The translations under genes were made by a program, and so were the position numbers. A DNA stretch of 55,732 nucleotides from JBBQNJ01 sp038329845 (GTDB taxonomy: Bacteria > Planctomycetota > Phycisphaerae > Tepidisphaerales > Tepidisphaeraceae). The stretch is from assembly GCA_038329845.1 (NCBI GenBank), contig JBBQNJ010000025.1, positions 1 to 55,732 of the forward strand. The letters are read 5' to 3'. The notes beneath the pieces are model-generated. The model was given only the letters and a program-made list of their open reading frames with translations, was not told where the DNA came from and ran no database searches. How positions within the stretch are numbered: the first letter of the stretch is position 1; every line of letters begins with the position of its first letter. Below are positions 1 through 7,838 of the stretch, piece by piece.

Positions 1-2
1 TG

Positions 3-167
3 GCACTGGTGCTGGTGATCTGCCGGCTGTGTGATCCCAGCAGCGAGTTGCGTATCGCCGAGCCCTTGTATGAGCGGTCGGCGATGCCGGACCTGCTGGG
101 CGTGAGCGCCGAGAAGATCAACGACGATCGGCTGTACCGCGCGCTGCGGGCCATCGAAGGGGTCGGG
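3..167 (+). pseudogene. Transposase fragment, IS1634/IS4-like N-terminal part, broken
   Basis: The open frame enters from outside the window and reads ALVLVICRLCDPSSELRIAE, then YERSAMPDLLGV and DDRLYRALRAIE. This resembles the part of IS1634/IS4-type DDE transposases that lies before the catalytic core (an alpha-helical stretch followed by a D..YRALD-like motif). The similarity breaks off at about position 150, exactly where a 17-bp tandem duplication and REP-like sequence begin, and no DDE catalytic region follows. I read it as an insertion-sequence gene interrupted by the neighbouring RAYT/REP unit. The family name is from remembered motifs only and is tentative. Confidence 0.5.
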
Positions 168-184
168 CCATCGAAGGGGTCGGG
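151..184. repeat. 17-bp tandem duplication at the REP/transposase junction
   Basis: The 17-mer ccatcgaaggggtcggg occurs at 151-167 and again, directly abutting, at 168-184. It sits at the point where the transposase fragment loses similarity and the RAYT-associated REP-like sequence begins. It may be a partial REP duplication rather than a target-site duplication, because most of it is REP sequence. Confidence 0.8.
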
Positions 185-206
185 AGTCTTCACTGTTGTT
201 CCTTCG
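171..206. repeat. REP-like element, left copy (RAYT 3' flank)
   Basis: The 19-mer gaaggggtcgggagtcttc (173-191) is exactly inverted at 909-927, on the other side of the RAYT gene. The longer 36-bp stretch 171-206, which includes the last codons of the RAYT gene, is repeated base for base at 55601-55636. Paired inverted REP copies around a RAYT gene are the expected substrate arrangement for this transposase class. Confidence 0.8.
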
Positions 207-870
207 CCTTCGGCTGGCCGCCTCTTGGCCTTAAGGTGCTTTGCAGCGACAGTTTATTCGCCGTCTGCTGGACCCAAGCATCATCGCCGAGGGGGCGGCC
301 ACGCTCCGCACTCGTTTCGATCCGCCTGACGTCCTGCCCGCACAGGGGATGATTCACCAGTTCCTGCCAATGGCTTGGCCGCCGCAACGGCCAAGCCGCA
401 TCGTCCAGCAGCCAAGGCGGACGCTGCAGGCGCTTGGCGGCACTGCCCCAAGGCCACGCTTGGGCCCGAGGTGCCAGGCCCGCCGTGGGGGCATTGCGTT
501 CGACGTAGCGGCAGACCGTCAGCAGGTGCTGATCCTGCTGGATGGGAAAGCTCTTAAAACGCCCCTGATACAGCGGGCCGGTTCCGGCCGAGTGGTAATG
601 GGCATGCCAGCGCTGGGTGTGAGTCACCGTCAGCAGACGGAGGAACTCGGACAGTTCCCCATCCTCCCGCGGCCAAAGAACCAGGTGCCAGTGGTTGGGC
701 ATCAGGCAATAGGCCAGCAGTCGGGTAGGCAGGCAATCATGCACCCGGGCCAAGACGCGCTCAAAGGCCGCGTAATCCTCATCCTTGCGGAATATCTTCC
801 AACGTCCCACCGCGCGGTTCAGGACGTGATAAGCATAGCCGCCAGTGGCAACCCGTGGACGCCTTGGCAT
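190..870 (-). CDS. REP-associated tyrosine transposase (RAYT, Y1_Tnp family)
   Basis: The 226-residue protein starts MPRRPRVATGGYAYHVLNRA, the usual N-terminus of RAYTs. It carries the HUH metal-binding motif in MPNHWHLVLWP and the catalytic tyrosine region VCRYVERNA, where the Tyr is expected to attack DNA at the foot of a REP hairpin. RAYTs are single-domain IS200/IS605 relatives that act on REP sequences and are usually single-copy and not self-mobile. The start at 870 gives the family-typical N-terminus; longer in-frame starts read through Arg-rich, REP-derived sequence. Exact inverted 19-mers lie at 173-191 and 909-927, so the gene sits inside its own REP pair. Coding potential and motifs look intact, so it may be active. 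Confidence 0.9.
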   Translation of the reverse strand: MPRRPRVATGGYAYHVLNRAVGRWKIFRKDEDYAAFERVLARVHDCLPTRLLAYCLMPNHWHLVLWPREDGELSEFLRLLTVTHTQRWHAHYHSAGTGPLYQGRFKSFPIQQDQHLLTVCRYVERNAPTAGLAPRAQAWPWGSAAKRLQRPPWLLDDAAWPLRRPSHWQELVNHPLCGQDVRRIETSAERGRPLGDDAWVQQTANKLSLQSTLRPRGGQPKAKEQQ

Positions 871-908
871 ACTCTCAATGTTAGCCTCTTGGCGCGGCTC
901 CCGCAAGC

Positions 909-927
909 GAAGACTCCCGACCCCTTC
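909..927. repeat. REP-like element, right inverted copy
   Basis: The sequence gaagactcccgaccccttc is the exact reverse complement of 173-191. It lies about 40 bp upstream of the RAYT start codon. A partial related copy (gaccccttcgcgcgg) follows at about 948-962, so this side carries a degenerate REP cluster. Confidence 0.8.
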
Positions 928-1257
928 ACGCCCCTCTTCGCGCGGCCGACCCCTTCGCGCGGCAATGATGGCGGGAGGCTCGATTTTTGTCACCGTTCAT
1001 TGAACGGTATTGGGCTAAGGGGTGAATTTTCACTCCAGTACAACAGCAGGAATTTTTACCGCTGGACGTGGCAGATCGAATGCGGTATGCTGGGCGATGG
1101 TTCGATTGCCAAGGAGCTTCCGCGAAACGGTTGGATTCGTATCCGCCACGCCTGTCTCAACGCTGTCCTACCTTCCCGGGCCGGAACCGCAGGCCCCTTT
1201 CATACGCAAACCCGGAAAGTAAAATTCGGGATCGCAGGCCCACTACAGGAGAACTCC
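928..1257. other. Intergenic region upstream of the RRM gene
   Basis: This stretch of about 330 bases holds the degenerate REP copies near 940-962 and the 5' flank of the RRM gene. The RRM gene has a good ribosome-binding site (aggag at about 1247-1251). Long open frames here are GC-bias artefacts without recognisable protein features. I see no further gene. Confidence 0.5.
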
Positions 1258-1653
1258 ATGGGCAGCAAGCTATACGTTGGGAATCTCAATTACGAGACGA
1301 CCAGTTCCGATCTTCAGTCCCTTTTTTCCGCCCACGGCTCGGTCCAGAGCGCTGAGGTGATCGCCGACCGCGACACCGGACGCAGCAAAGGCTTCGGATT
1401 CGTCCAGATGGGCTCCGACTCCGAGGCTCAGGCCGCCATCGCCGCCCTTAACGGGCAGGATCATGGCGGGCGCGCTTTGACCGTCAATGAAGCCAAGCCC
1501 CGCGAGGATCGTCCTCGCAGTGGCGGTGGCGGCGGCGGCGGTGGCTACGGCGGTGGCCGCGGTGGCCGCTCCAGTGGCGGCGGTGGTGGTGGCGGCGGCG
1601 GTGGCCGCGGCAACTCCCGCGGCGGCGGCGGCGGACGCGAGTGGAGCTGGTAA
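1258..1653 (+). CDS. Single-RRM RNA-binding protein with Gly-rich tail
   Basis: The 131-residue protein starts MGSKLYVGNLNYETT. It contains one RRM domain (about residues 3-80) with RNP2 (LYVGNL) and RNP1 (KGFGFVQM), then a basic tail of Gly runs with Arg, Ser and Tyr (GYGGGRGGR-like). This is the Rbp/cyanobacterial-type glycine-rich RNA-binding family, also common in Planctomycetota, in which single-stranded RNA binds the RNP aromatic residues; roles in cold response and RNA chaperoning are known for relatives. The start at 1258 is supported by an aggag ribosome-binding site and by beginning directly at the RRM. A strong intrinsic terminator follows, so it is probably monocistronic. The Gly codon runs could be slippage-prone. 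Confidence 0.93.
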   Translation: MGSKLYVGNLNYETTSSDLQSLFSAHGSVQSAEVIADRDTGRSKGFGFVQMGSDSEAQAAIAALNGQDHGGRALTVNEAKPREDRPRSGGGGGGGGYGGGRGGRSSGGGGGGGGGGRGNSRGGGGGREWSW

Positions 1654-1686
1654 TCCCGGCCCCCTCAACGTCCCGTTAGAAAACGA

Positions 1687-1727
1687 CCCCAGCCCGATCA
1701 TGCAAAGATCGGGCTGGGGTTTTTTTA
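1687..1727 (+). terminator. Intrinsic terminator after the RRM gene
   Basis: A perfect 13-bp stem (ccccagcccgatc, 1687-1699, pairing with gatcgggctgggg, 1707-1719) has a 7-nt loop and is followed by seven T residues at 1720-1726. It lies 34 bases after the RRM stop codon. Confidence 0.93.
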
Positions 1728-1817
1728 TCCCCCGCTCGGTCTAATGTTGATCCGCCGAAACAGGCTTGCCGCAGAGTTGGCTTTCGCCGCGTTCGGTACG
1801 CTTGTAGGATGATCCCC

Positions 1818-2273
1818 ATGAATCGACTTCATGGCATGGTGGTGGGTTGTCTGGTGCTGGTGGCGATGTGGGCTGGCGGGTGTGCTTCGATGCAATCGTA
1901 CGAGCTGTCGGTGAAGAATCAGACCGACAAGCCGTTGACGCTGTGGCTGACCAAACAAGGCGACGAGCGAGAGGCGGCGTGGCTGCCGCCCGAGGCGCTG
2001 GCCACCTCCAACGCAACCGATGTGCGCACGATCGGGGGGATCGTGGTCATGCCGGGCAAGACGGGATTTACGCCGCAGCCGGTGAAGGGGAGTTTTTCGG
2101 GCCATGACCAGGCGATTCTGCGGGTCTATTCCAACGCGATGACGCTGGACCAGGTGCTGGCGATGAGCCGCCGCTCGCCTAACCGCATCGACGTGCCGCT
2201 GCTGCCGGGAAAAACCGCGCTGATCATTCATGATCGCACCGGCAAGCTCGAAGCGGCGCCCGCCGGCAAGTGA
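1818..2273 (+). CDS. Putative lipoprotein of unknown function
   Basis: The 151-residue protein begins MNRLHGMVVGCLVLVAMWAG followed by GCAS, a type II signal peptide with lipobox AGGC, so it should be lipid-anchored after SpaseII cleavage. The mature part begins SMQSYELSVKNQTDKPLTLW, reminiscent of small beta-sandwich lipoproteins that describe a solvent-exposed ligand or structural domain. No family is recognised. The ATG at 1818 is preferred over the one at 1809 because an agga motif lies about 9 bases upstream. The next gene, on the same strand, follows after about 85 bases. Confidence 0.75.
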   Translation: MNRLHGMVVGCLVLVAMWAGGCASMQSYELSVKNQTDKPLTLWLTKQGDEREAAWLPPEALATSNATDVRTIGGIVVMPGKTGFTPQPVKGSFSGHDQAILRVYSNAMTLDQVLAMSRRSPNRIDVPLLPGKTALIIHDRTGKLEAAPAGK

Positions 2274-2359
2274 AGCGGAGCAAACGGGGATTCGATTCAC
2301 CATCGCCACGAGAAGTCGAAGATTTTTCCGTGCGCGGACCGATAAGTTGATGAGGAGTC

Positions 2360-3094
2360 TTGTCGGTGCTCGATGCGCTTCTGCAGTTGGTTCCTTCGTC
2401 GATGCCCGGTCCGGCGGTCTGGGCCGTGATCGCGGGGGGCATTGTCGCCCTGGCGACATGGGCGGCCGGAGCGCGGTATAGCGCATCGCTGATCACGTTG
2501 GGTACGGTGGGTCTGGGAGCGGCGGCGGGGATGGCGGCGCCGCGCTGGACGGGGGTGAATCTGCATCCCATGGCGACCGGAATCGGCGGGGCGCTGGTCC
2601 TGGGGGTCAGCGGATATGCATTGCATCGGCTGTGGATCGGCTTGGGACTGGGGTTGCTGCTGGCGATCTGGGCCGCGGCGGCGGTTTGGACCGCCGGGCG
2701 CGATGGCGCGGATTGGCAATGGCCGGCGTGGAACGATCAGGGATCGGTGATCGAGTACGCAAGGCAGACTTGGGATGAGGCGCCACCGGCGGTCGAGCGG
2801 GTGCTGCCGTACGCTTGCGCGACGGCGATGATCAGCGGGTTGTCGATGGCGCTGATGTGGCCGCGATTGGCGACGACGTTGATGTACAGCCTGGGCGCGG
2901 TGACGGCGATGGTGGCGGGGGGGCTGCCGCTGCTGGGGTCGGGCGAGCGGGAAATGCCGTCATGGCTGCCGTCGCGGACCTGGGTACAGGCGGGGATTCT
3001 CGTGGCGATAGTGTTGGTGGGCGCGGCAGTCCAATGGAGCGTGAGCGCCGGGGTCGCGCCGCGGCGGCGTCGATGCGATGATGGAGAAGCGTGA
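2360..3094 (+). CDS. Multi-pass membrane protein of unknown function
   Basis: The protein is about 244 residues with roughly seven hydrophobic helices rich in Gly and Ala, for example around GPAVWAVIAGGIVALATWAA, GLGLGLLLAIWAAAAV and MYSLGAVTAMVAGGLPLLG. The C-terminus is a short basic tail. TTG at 2360 with gagga just upstream is the likely start; GTG at 2366 is possible. The helix pattern is like the next gene's, and both faintly resemble TMEM198/DUF4203-type membrane proteins, but I cannot assign a function. Confidence 0.65.
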   Translation: MSVLDALLQLVPSSMPGPAVWAVIAGGIVALATWAAGARYSASLITLGTVGLGAAAGMAAPRWTGVNLHPMATGIGGALVLGVSGYALHRLWIGLGLGLLLAIWAAAAVWTAGRDGADWQWPAWNDQGSVIEYARQTWDEAPPAVERVLPYACATAMISGLSMALMWPRLATTLMYSLGAVTAMVAGGLPLLGSGEREMPSWLPSRTWVQAGILVAIVLVGAAVQWSVSAGVAPRRRRCDDGEA

Positions 3095-3140
3095 TCGGCG
3101 AGTGGAGAGGGTCGGTCCGGGCCGGATATTGAATTCCGGG

Positions 3141-3222
3141 TTTGAAATCTGAAATCTGGATTTGGAAGCTGAGATTTGCGATTTGCGATTTCAAATCTGA
3201 AATCTGAGATTTGACATTTCAG
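3141..3222. repeat. A/T-rich degenerate repeat (AATCTGA/GATTT words)
   Basis: Repeated, partly inverted words such as tgaaatctgaaatctgg, gagatttgcgatttgcg and tcaaatctgaaatctgag fill this 80-bp stretch. It is much more A/T-rich than the flanking genes and can fold on itself. Similar wording recurs at about 39050-39120 and 50505-50530, so it is a dispersed intergenic repeat class. Confidence 0.7.
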
Positions 3223-3315
3223 ATGTTTGCTCTGGGAAAGTCGGGTCTGGAAGTGAACGGGGCGCGGGGATGTCGGAAACTGGGACTGATCAACAGCCCA
3301 CTTGAGGATTCGATT

Positions 3316-4014
3316 GTGAATATACCCAACGCCGCTCATCCGGCCTCGCAACCGATCCAGGTGCCTATGCCCGAGCATTGGCCCGGCCAGGGTGACTTGC
3401 TGCATTGGGCTCAGTCGATGGGGCCGGGAACCGCGGCACTGCTGGTGATGGGCGGGATCGTCTACCTGCTGTGGGGCTGGTACGCTTACAAATGGCTGGT
3501 CACGCTCAATGCCGTGATGTTCGGCGCCTATTTCGGGGCGGCGGTTGGGCAGCGGGCCGAGGGGATGATGATCGGCGCCGTCGCCGGCGGGTTGATCTGC
3601 GCGGCGATCACGTACCCTTTGATGAAATACGCCGTGGCGGTCATGGGCGGGGTCTTCGGCGGAATGGTCGGGGCGGCCGTCTGGCAAACCAGCGGACTGG
3701 AATCGCATTACGCCTGGGCCGGCGGGCTGACGGGCCTGGTCTTTTTCGGGATGCTCTCGTTCATCATCTTCAAGATGAGCCTGATGCTCTACACCAGCCT
3801 GCAAGGCAGCGTCATGTTGATTTTCGGCCTGCTGGGATTGATCTACAAATACCAGGACGCGGCCCCCAGGCTCAATGAAAGCCTCAACGCGAACACGATG
3901 TTGCTGCCGGTGGCGATCTTCATCGCCTTGCTGGTGGGGATGATTTTTCAGCAGACCCAGAACGCCGCCCCGGCCGGCGGGGGCGGGGGCGGGGGGCCGG
4001 CCAAAGGTCGCTGA
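3316..4014 (+). CDS. Multi-pass membrane protein, possible TMEM198/DUF4203-like
   Basis: From GTG 3316 the protein is 232 residues and begins with a polar N-terminus (NIPNAAHPASQPIQVPMPEH), followed by about seven glycine-rich membrane helices, including GAYFGAAVGQRAEGMMIGAV and MGGVFGGMVGAAVW, and ends in a polyglycine tail (GGGGGGGPAKGR). Small-residue helices packed this way are typical of TMEM198/DUF4203-like proteins; this is a loose resemblance. A gagg ribosome-binding site at 3304 supports the GTG start; reading from ATG 3211 would add residues translated from the upstream repeat. Function is unknown. Confidence 0.7.
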   Translation: MNIPNAAHPASQPIQVPMPEHWPGQGDLLHWAQSMGPGTAALLVMGGIVYLLWGWYAYKWLVTLNAVMFGAYFGAAVGQRAEGMMIGAVAGGLICAAITYPLMKYAVAVMGGVFGGMVGAAVWQTSGLESHYAWAGGLTGLVFFGMLSFIIFKMSLMLYTSLQGSVMLIFGLLGLIYKYQDAAPRLNESLNANTMLLPVAIFIALLVGMIFQQTQNAAPAGGGGGGGPAKGR

Positions 4015-4105
4015 GGCCGAACGCTCGCCGAAAATCGCGTTTCGGCTATCGCGGCGGCGGTCCCCAGCCTTTCATCTGTCTCCTCGACCATGCGGTCGTG
4101 TCGGA

Positions 4106-4855
4106 CTATCGCGACGACGTGGTCGGTCGGACGCCGCGCTCAAAGATGCCGTCCACCTGCATGAGTCGTCCGGTGGCGTGATCGGGCGCGACGCGGGCGA
4201 GATTCACCATCGCATAATCCTTTTTCGCCAGCGCGTTCAATACGGTGAGAAAATCGGCCTGACCCTCGTAGCACGCGGTCAGGGACAACTCCAGTTCCAG
4301 GGCGCTAGCGTGCGGCAGCGCCAACCCATCCCCGCCGCGAAGCGCTTCTATTTCGTATCCTTGAACGTCCAGCTTGACGTAAACCGGCATGTCCAGAGCG
4401 ATCTGTTCGCGCCAGATGGCATCGAGCGTGCGGACAGGAACCTCGATGCGCCGCTGCACCTGCGGCTTGTCCCGAAGCGCCCGCGAGAAATCCGCGGTGG
4501 GTTGCAGAAACGAGCTGCACTTGTCGTCGGCGGCGATATGGAACTGGAGTGTCGCGTCGGCGGCGCCGATGCCGCACTGAAGGCATGTCCAATTATGATC
4601 CGTCTCGGCGGCTCGTCGCAGCCGCTGGAATGCCTCGGGCAGCGGCTCGACCGAGATGATCCGCCCGCTGTATCCAAACGCCCGCAGGCTCGATGCGTAT
4701 TGCCCGATGTTGGCCCCCACGTCGATGACGACTTGAATCCCCAGGCGATCGAGCAGGGTCTGGCGCATGATGCGCAGATCATCCCGCCGGACTTTCCTGC
4801 CCATCCCCAGCTTGCGAATCGCCCCGCGCAGTGAATCCCCGACCGCGTTATTCAT
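4106..4855 (-). CDS. FkbM-family SAM-dependent methyltransferase
   Basis: The 249-residue protein has the FkbM core: motif I VIDVGANIGQY, the acidic post-I strand IISVEPLPEAF, and later VKLDVQGYEIEALRGG, the most diagnostic FkbM signature, followed by ELSLTACYEG. Members methylate hydroxyls of sugars and other small molecules; the substrate here cannot be told. The gene overlaps the alanine racemase gene upstream by 8 bases and is presumably co-translated with it, although no functional link is obvious. Confidence 0.9.
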   Translation of the reverse strand: MNNAVGDSLRGAIRKLGMGRKVRRDDLRIMRQTLLDRLGIQVVIDVGANIGQYASSLRAFGYSGRIISVEPLPEAFQRLRRAAETDHNWTCLQCGIGAADATLQFHIAADDKCSSFLQPTADFSRALRDKPQVQRRIEVPVRTLDAIWREQIALDMPVYVKLDVQGYEIEALRGGDGLALPHASALELELSLTACYEGQADFLTVLNALAKKDYAMVNLARVAPDHATGRLMQVDGIFERGVRPTTSSR

Positions 4856-5831
4856 GGCCGGAATGATATCCGTTCGGCGCGGAGGATCGTAATCGCGCGC
4901 CGTTCGCCAATCGCAACAGTGCTTCGTGGGGCGAGCAGTCCCAGCTTCTGGCGAGTACTTCGGGCGGCAGCTCGGGTCCCAGAAGCGTCACCTCGTCGCC
5001 CACATCGGCGCCGATCGGCTCACCGTCGCCGCTTAAGTCGATGTACGCCGATTGCATTCCGACTTCGGGGATCAACGCCAGTCGCCCGCCGACCCGGCAG
5101 GGGCCTCGCCGAAGGCCGTGACGATACCCCGCGAAGATGACCCCGTGTCGGGCGGCGGTGAATCCGCGATAGCCGATCGGTCCGCGCGATTCGTGGACCT
5201 CGGCGAGCGTGGCCGTGATGGCGACGGCACCGGTGTAGAGCGCCAATCCCGGCCGCACGCGATCCAACCAGGCCCGTGGCTCGTGAAGCAAGGAGGATCC
5301 GGCGGCATGGCGGGCGAGCCGCCGGGTAGCGCCCGCCGTGAGGGTCAGGAATCGCTCGACGTGCTCGATTCTCGTGGCATGGGTGAATGCCCCGAAAGCG
5401 GTGCCGGCCTCGCAGATGGCATGAAAATCCTGAGGCGGGCAAGTGAAACGGCTCATCCCCGTATCCACGCAGACTTCGCATCGCGCCGATCGAAGCATCT
5501 CGGCCTGTTCGATGGTGCTGACTGCCGGATAGACCGATGGGCCAGTCCACTGCGAAATATCAAGCGTGTCGGGAGGTCCGATGGTGAGCGTGGGCCGACC
5601 GGCCAGGCGGTGGATGTCGGCGTCGATCGCCTCGGCGAGGGAGAAGGTGCAGAACCCTTCGACGCATTCGGCGAGGGCTTGGACCACCCGACGGGCACCC
5701 AGGCCGTAGGCGTCGGCCTTGACGACGGCCCAGACCGGGCGCTTCGTCGCCGCGCCGATCGCGAGGGTGTTATCCCGCACTCGATCCAGGTCCAGATTCA
5801 ATCGCAGGGTGCGTTCGCGCCGCTTGGGCAT
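4848..5831 (-). CDS. Alanine racemase-like PLP enzyme, divergent
   Basis: The 327-residue protein has the PLP lysine in VVKADAYGLG (K38), VDTGMSRF, a conserved DRVRPGLALYTG stretch, GYRG and the C-terminal-domain VGDEVTLLGP, so it is a fold-type III alanine racemase relative that would supply D-Ala for peptidoglycan. It is shorter than the usual 360-380 residues. The usual second-domain segments are altered: GYADGY reads GYRHGL, and the Met-Asp before the substrate-binding loop is replaced by MQSAYIDL. Substrate or activity may therefore differ. It overlaps the FkbM gene and is preceded by a short gene of unknown function. Confidence 0.85.
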   Translation of the reverse strand: MPKRRERTLRLNLDLDRVRDNTLAIGAATKRPVWAVVKADAYGLGARRVVQALAECVEGFCTFSLAEAIDADIHRLAGRPTLTIGPPDTLDISQWTGPSVYPAVSTIEQAEMLRSARCEVCVDTGMSRFTCPPQDFHAICEAGTAFGAFTHATRIEHVERFLTLTAGATRRLARHAAGSSLLHEPRAWLDRVRPGLALYTGAVAITATLAEVHESRGPIGYRGFTAARHGVIFAGYRHGLRRGPCRVGGRLALIPEVGMQSAYIDLSGDGEPIGADVGDEVTLLGPELPPEVLARSWDCSPHEALLRLANGARLRSSAPNGYHSGHE

Positions 5832-5838
5832 GGTAAGT

Positions 5839-6072
5839 CTATGCCGCCGTCGGCGTGGCCATTTCGTCGGCCCACTCCGGCAGATGCTGTTGCTGAAGGC
5901 ACAAGGCCACGAAAATGTGCCGCAGGCGATCCAGCGGTTGAGTCTCGAGAAAAACGGAGGTGAAATCGAGGGGGAAAGTGCCTCGATGGTCGGCGAACTG
6001 CCGCGACAGCGTTTCCCGACCCATCGCCGAGACCATGCACATCAACTGCTCGACCTGATCCGCCCGCAACAT
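5839..6072 (-). CDS. Small protein of unknown function upstream of alr
   Basis: The 77-residue protein starts MLRADQVEQLMCMVSAMGRE and runs to DEMATPTAA. It is not hydrophobic and has several Leu/Gln-rich helices; no domain is recognised. The chosen ATG has an aaagga ribosome-binding site about 7 bases upstream; an ATG ten codons earlier is possible. It ends about 8 bases before the alr start, in the same direction, so the two are probably co-transcribed. Confidence 0.55.
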   Translation of the reverse strand: MLRADQVEQLMCMVSAMGRETLSRQFADHRGTFPLDFTSVFLETQPLDRLRHIFVALCLQQQHLPEWADEMATPTAA

Positions 6073-6135
6073 CGCTCGTCCTTTCGACAACTGATCGGGC
6101 ATCGCCGGGTTGTAACATCATCCAGCGCGAGTCGC

Positions 6136-6627
6136 CTAGATGAAAAAATCGATCAGCGATCCCTTATGAACGATATCGGGAGGGCGCCGGACAACCTTTA
6201 CCGTCTGTATCGTCGGAACCGCCTGCAACGGCGCTCGCCATGGCACGGATGTCCATGGCGCCGGCGGCAGGAGGCTCGGCGAGGAGTCGCAGGCGGTGAA
6301 ATCGCAGGAATCGGCGGGCAAAATCTCGCGCGGCGAGCGCGGATGCATTGACATGATCTGCCGAGGCTCGAACTTCGCAGCGGGATGAACGACGGGCCGC
6401 GGTTTGACTTCGGGCGCTGGGTGGAGAGCGCCGCGAGGCTGGATCCGCGGACCGCCGTTGATCCCGCCCACCGCCCCCGCGCCGGCACCGGCATCGGCAT
6501 CGGCGCTGCGCATGGCACCGCGAATCAACTGGACGAGTTTAAGGTCCAGCGACGCGACGATCAGGTCGATTCGGGAATCCCATGCCACGTCCGGTTTTGA
6601 GCAAAGGGGATGCGACGCGGGCGACAT
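6136..6627 (-). CDS. Hypothetical protein of low confidence
   Basis: The predicted product has a patch that looks like real protein (DSRIDLIVASLDLKLVQLIR) and a well-formed C-terminus (VKVVRRPPDIVHKGSLIDFFI), linked by a Gly/Ala/Pro-rich, low-complexity middle. I recognise no family. The start is uncertain: there is no strong ribosome-binding site, and longer starts would run into the divergent queA leader. It lies 60-odd bases from the small gene upstream of alr and may belong to the same transcript. Confidence 0.4.
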   Translation of the reverse strand: MSPASHPLCSKPDVAWDSRIDLIVASLDLKLVQLIRGAMRSADADAGAGAGAVGGINGGPRIQPRGALHPAPEVKPRPVVHPAAKFEPRQIMSMHPRSPREILPADSCDFTACDSSPSLLPPAPWTSVPWRAPLQAVPTIQTVKVVRRPPDIVHKGSLIDFFI

Positions 6628-6790
6628 CGGGACTTGAGCGCGAGGCAACGCCCGGGAATAGCGGCGTTTTTTTGTTTCGCGGTCCCCTCGACGCGGAGAC
6701 TTGCCGGTTCGGTTGTGACGGATGTGGTCCTGGGGCATCATGCCGTGTCGTCGGCGGGCAACGTCCCCGCGCCCGCTCGGCGGAATGCCC

Positions 6791-7819
6791 ATGCGCGTTG
6801 ATGAACTCGATTTCCAGCTTCCCGCCGAGTTGATCGCCCAGACGCCGGCGCTGCGCCGGGAGACGGCGCGGTTGATGCACTACCGGCGAGACTCGCGATC
6901 GCTGGATCACGCCTCGTTCGAGCAGTTTCCTTCGCTGCTGCGGCGCGACGACGTGCTGGTCTTCAATGACGCGAGGGTTACAGCGGCGAAGTTCGACCTG
7001 CGCAAGTCCGGCGGGGGGCGGATCGAGGGTCTGTTTCTCGGCGAATCGTCGCCGGGGCTGTGGCGCGTGATGCTCAAGGGTCTGGGCCGATACGCCGGTG
7101 AGCTTGTGTTCGTCGGCGATCCCGTGTTGACCGCGCGGGTGTTGCGGCACCACGGCGGCGGAGAATATGACCTGCGCCTGGACGAAGCGCAGCCGGCGGC
7201 ACCGTTGCTCGAACGCCTCGGACGGATGCCGCTGCCGCCGTATATCAAACGCAAGCAGGACGATCCGCGCGAGGCGATGGATCGCATTCGTTACCAGACC
7301 GTGTATGCCCGCGCCGGCGGTGCCGTGGCGGCGCCGACCGCGGGGCTGCATTTTACCGAGGAATTGTTGGAAAAACTCGACGGGGCGGGGATCGAGCGCC
7401 TGTTCGTAACCTTGGAGGTCGGGCCGGGAACATTCAAGCCGGTCACGGCCGATTCGCTTGACGATCACCGGATGCACGCCGAGCGATACGCGATTTCGTC
7501 GTCCGCGGCCGAGCGGTTGAACGAGGCGAAACGCCTCGGCCGGCGGATCGTGGCGGTGGGAACGACCGCCGCCCGAGTGCTGGAAAGCCAGGACGACGTT
7601 TTTGTCGCGCGCCAAGCGCAGACCGACATCTTCATCCGCCCGCCGTATCGCTGGCGTCATGTCGGGGCGATGTTGACCAACTTCCATCTGCCGCGAAGCA
7701 CCCTGGTGGCGCTGGTGGCGGCGATGGTCGGGCTGGACGAGCAGCGCGGGCTCTATCGCCTCGCCGTCGAAAAAGGATACCGCTTCTTCAGCTACGGAGA
7801 CGCGATGTTCATCGAATGA
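6791..7819 (+). CDS. queA: tRNA preQ1(34) S-adenosylmethionine ribosyltransferase-isomerase
   Basis: The 342-residue product is the queuosine-pathway enzyme that transfers and isomerises the ribosyl of SAM onto preQ1 at tRNA position 34, giving epoxyqueuosine. It has the family N-terminus MRVDELDFQLPAELIAQTPA, FNDARVTAAKF, GPGTFKPVTAD, and GTTAARVLES. The start is placed at the MRVDELDF methionine, typical of QueA; upstream in-frame sequence is not family-like. Downstream is a short intergenic region with three 82-bp repeats. Confidence 0.97.
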   Translation: MRVDELDFQLPAELIAQTPALRRETARLMHYRRDSRSLDHASFEQFPSLLRRDDVLVFNDARVTAAKFDLRKSGGGRIEGLFLGESSPGLWRVMLKGLGRYAGELVFVGDPVLTARVLRHHGGGEYDLRLDEAQPAAPLLERLGRMPLPPYIKRKQDDPREAMDRIRYQTVYARAGGAVAAPTAGLHFTEELLEKLDGAGIERLFVTLEVGPGTFKPVTADSLDDHRMHAERYAISSSAAERLNEAKRLGRRIVAVGTTAARVLESQDDVFVARQAQTDIFIRPPYRWRHVGAMLTNFHLPRSTLVALVAAMVGLDEQRGLYRLAVEKGYRFFSYGDAMFIE

Positions 7820-7838
7820 TGAGGGGTATGGGCATCCC

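Noticed and set aside
241..1653. A long plus-strand frame covering the RAYT gene and joining the RRM gene
   Set aside because: Most of it is the antisense shadow of the RAYT gene, and the RRM domain has its own start and ribosome-binding site at 1258.
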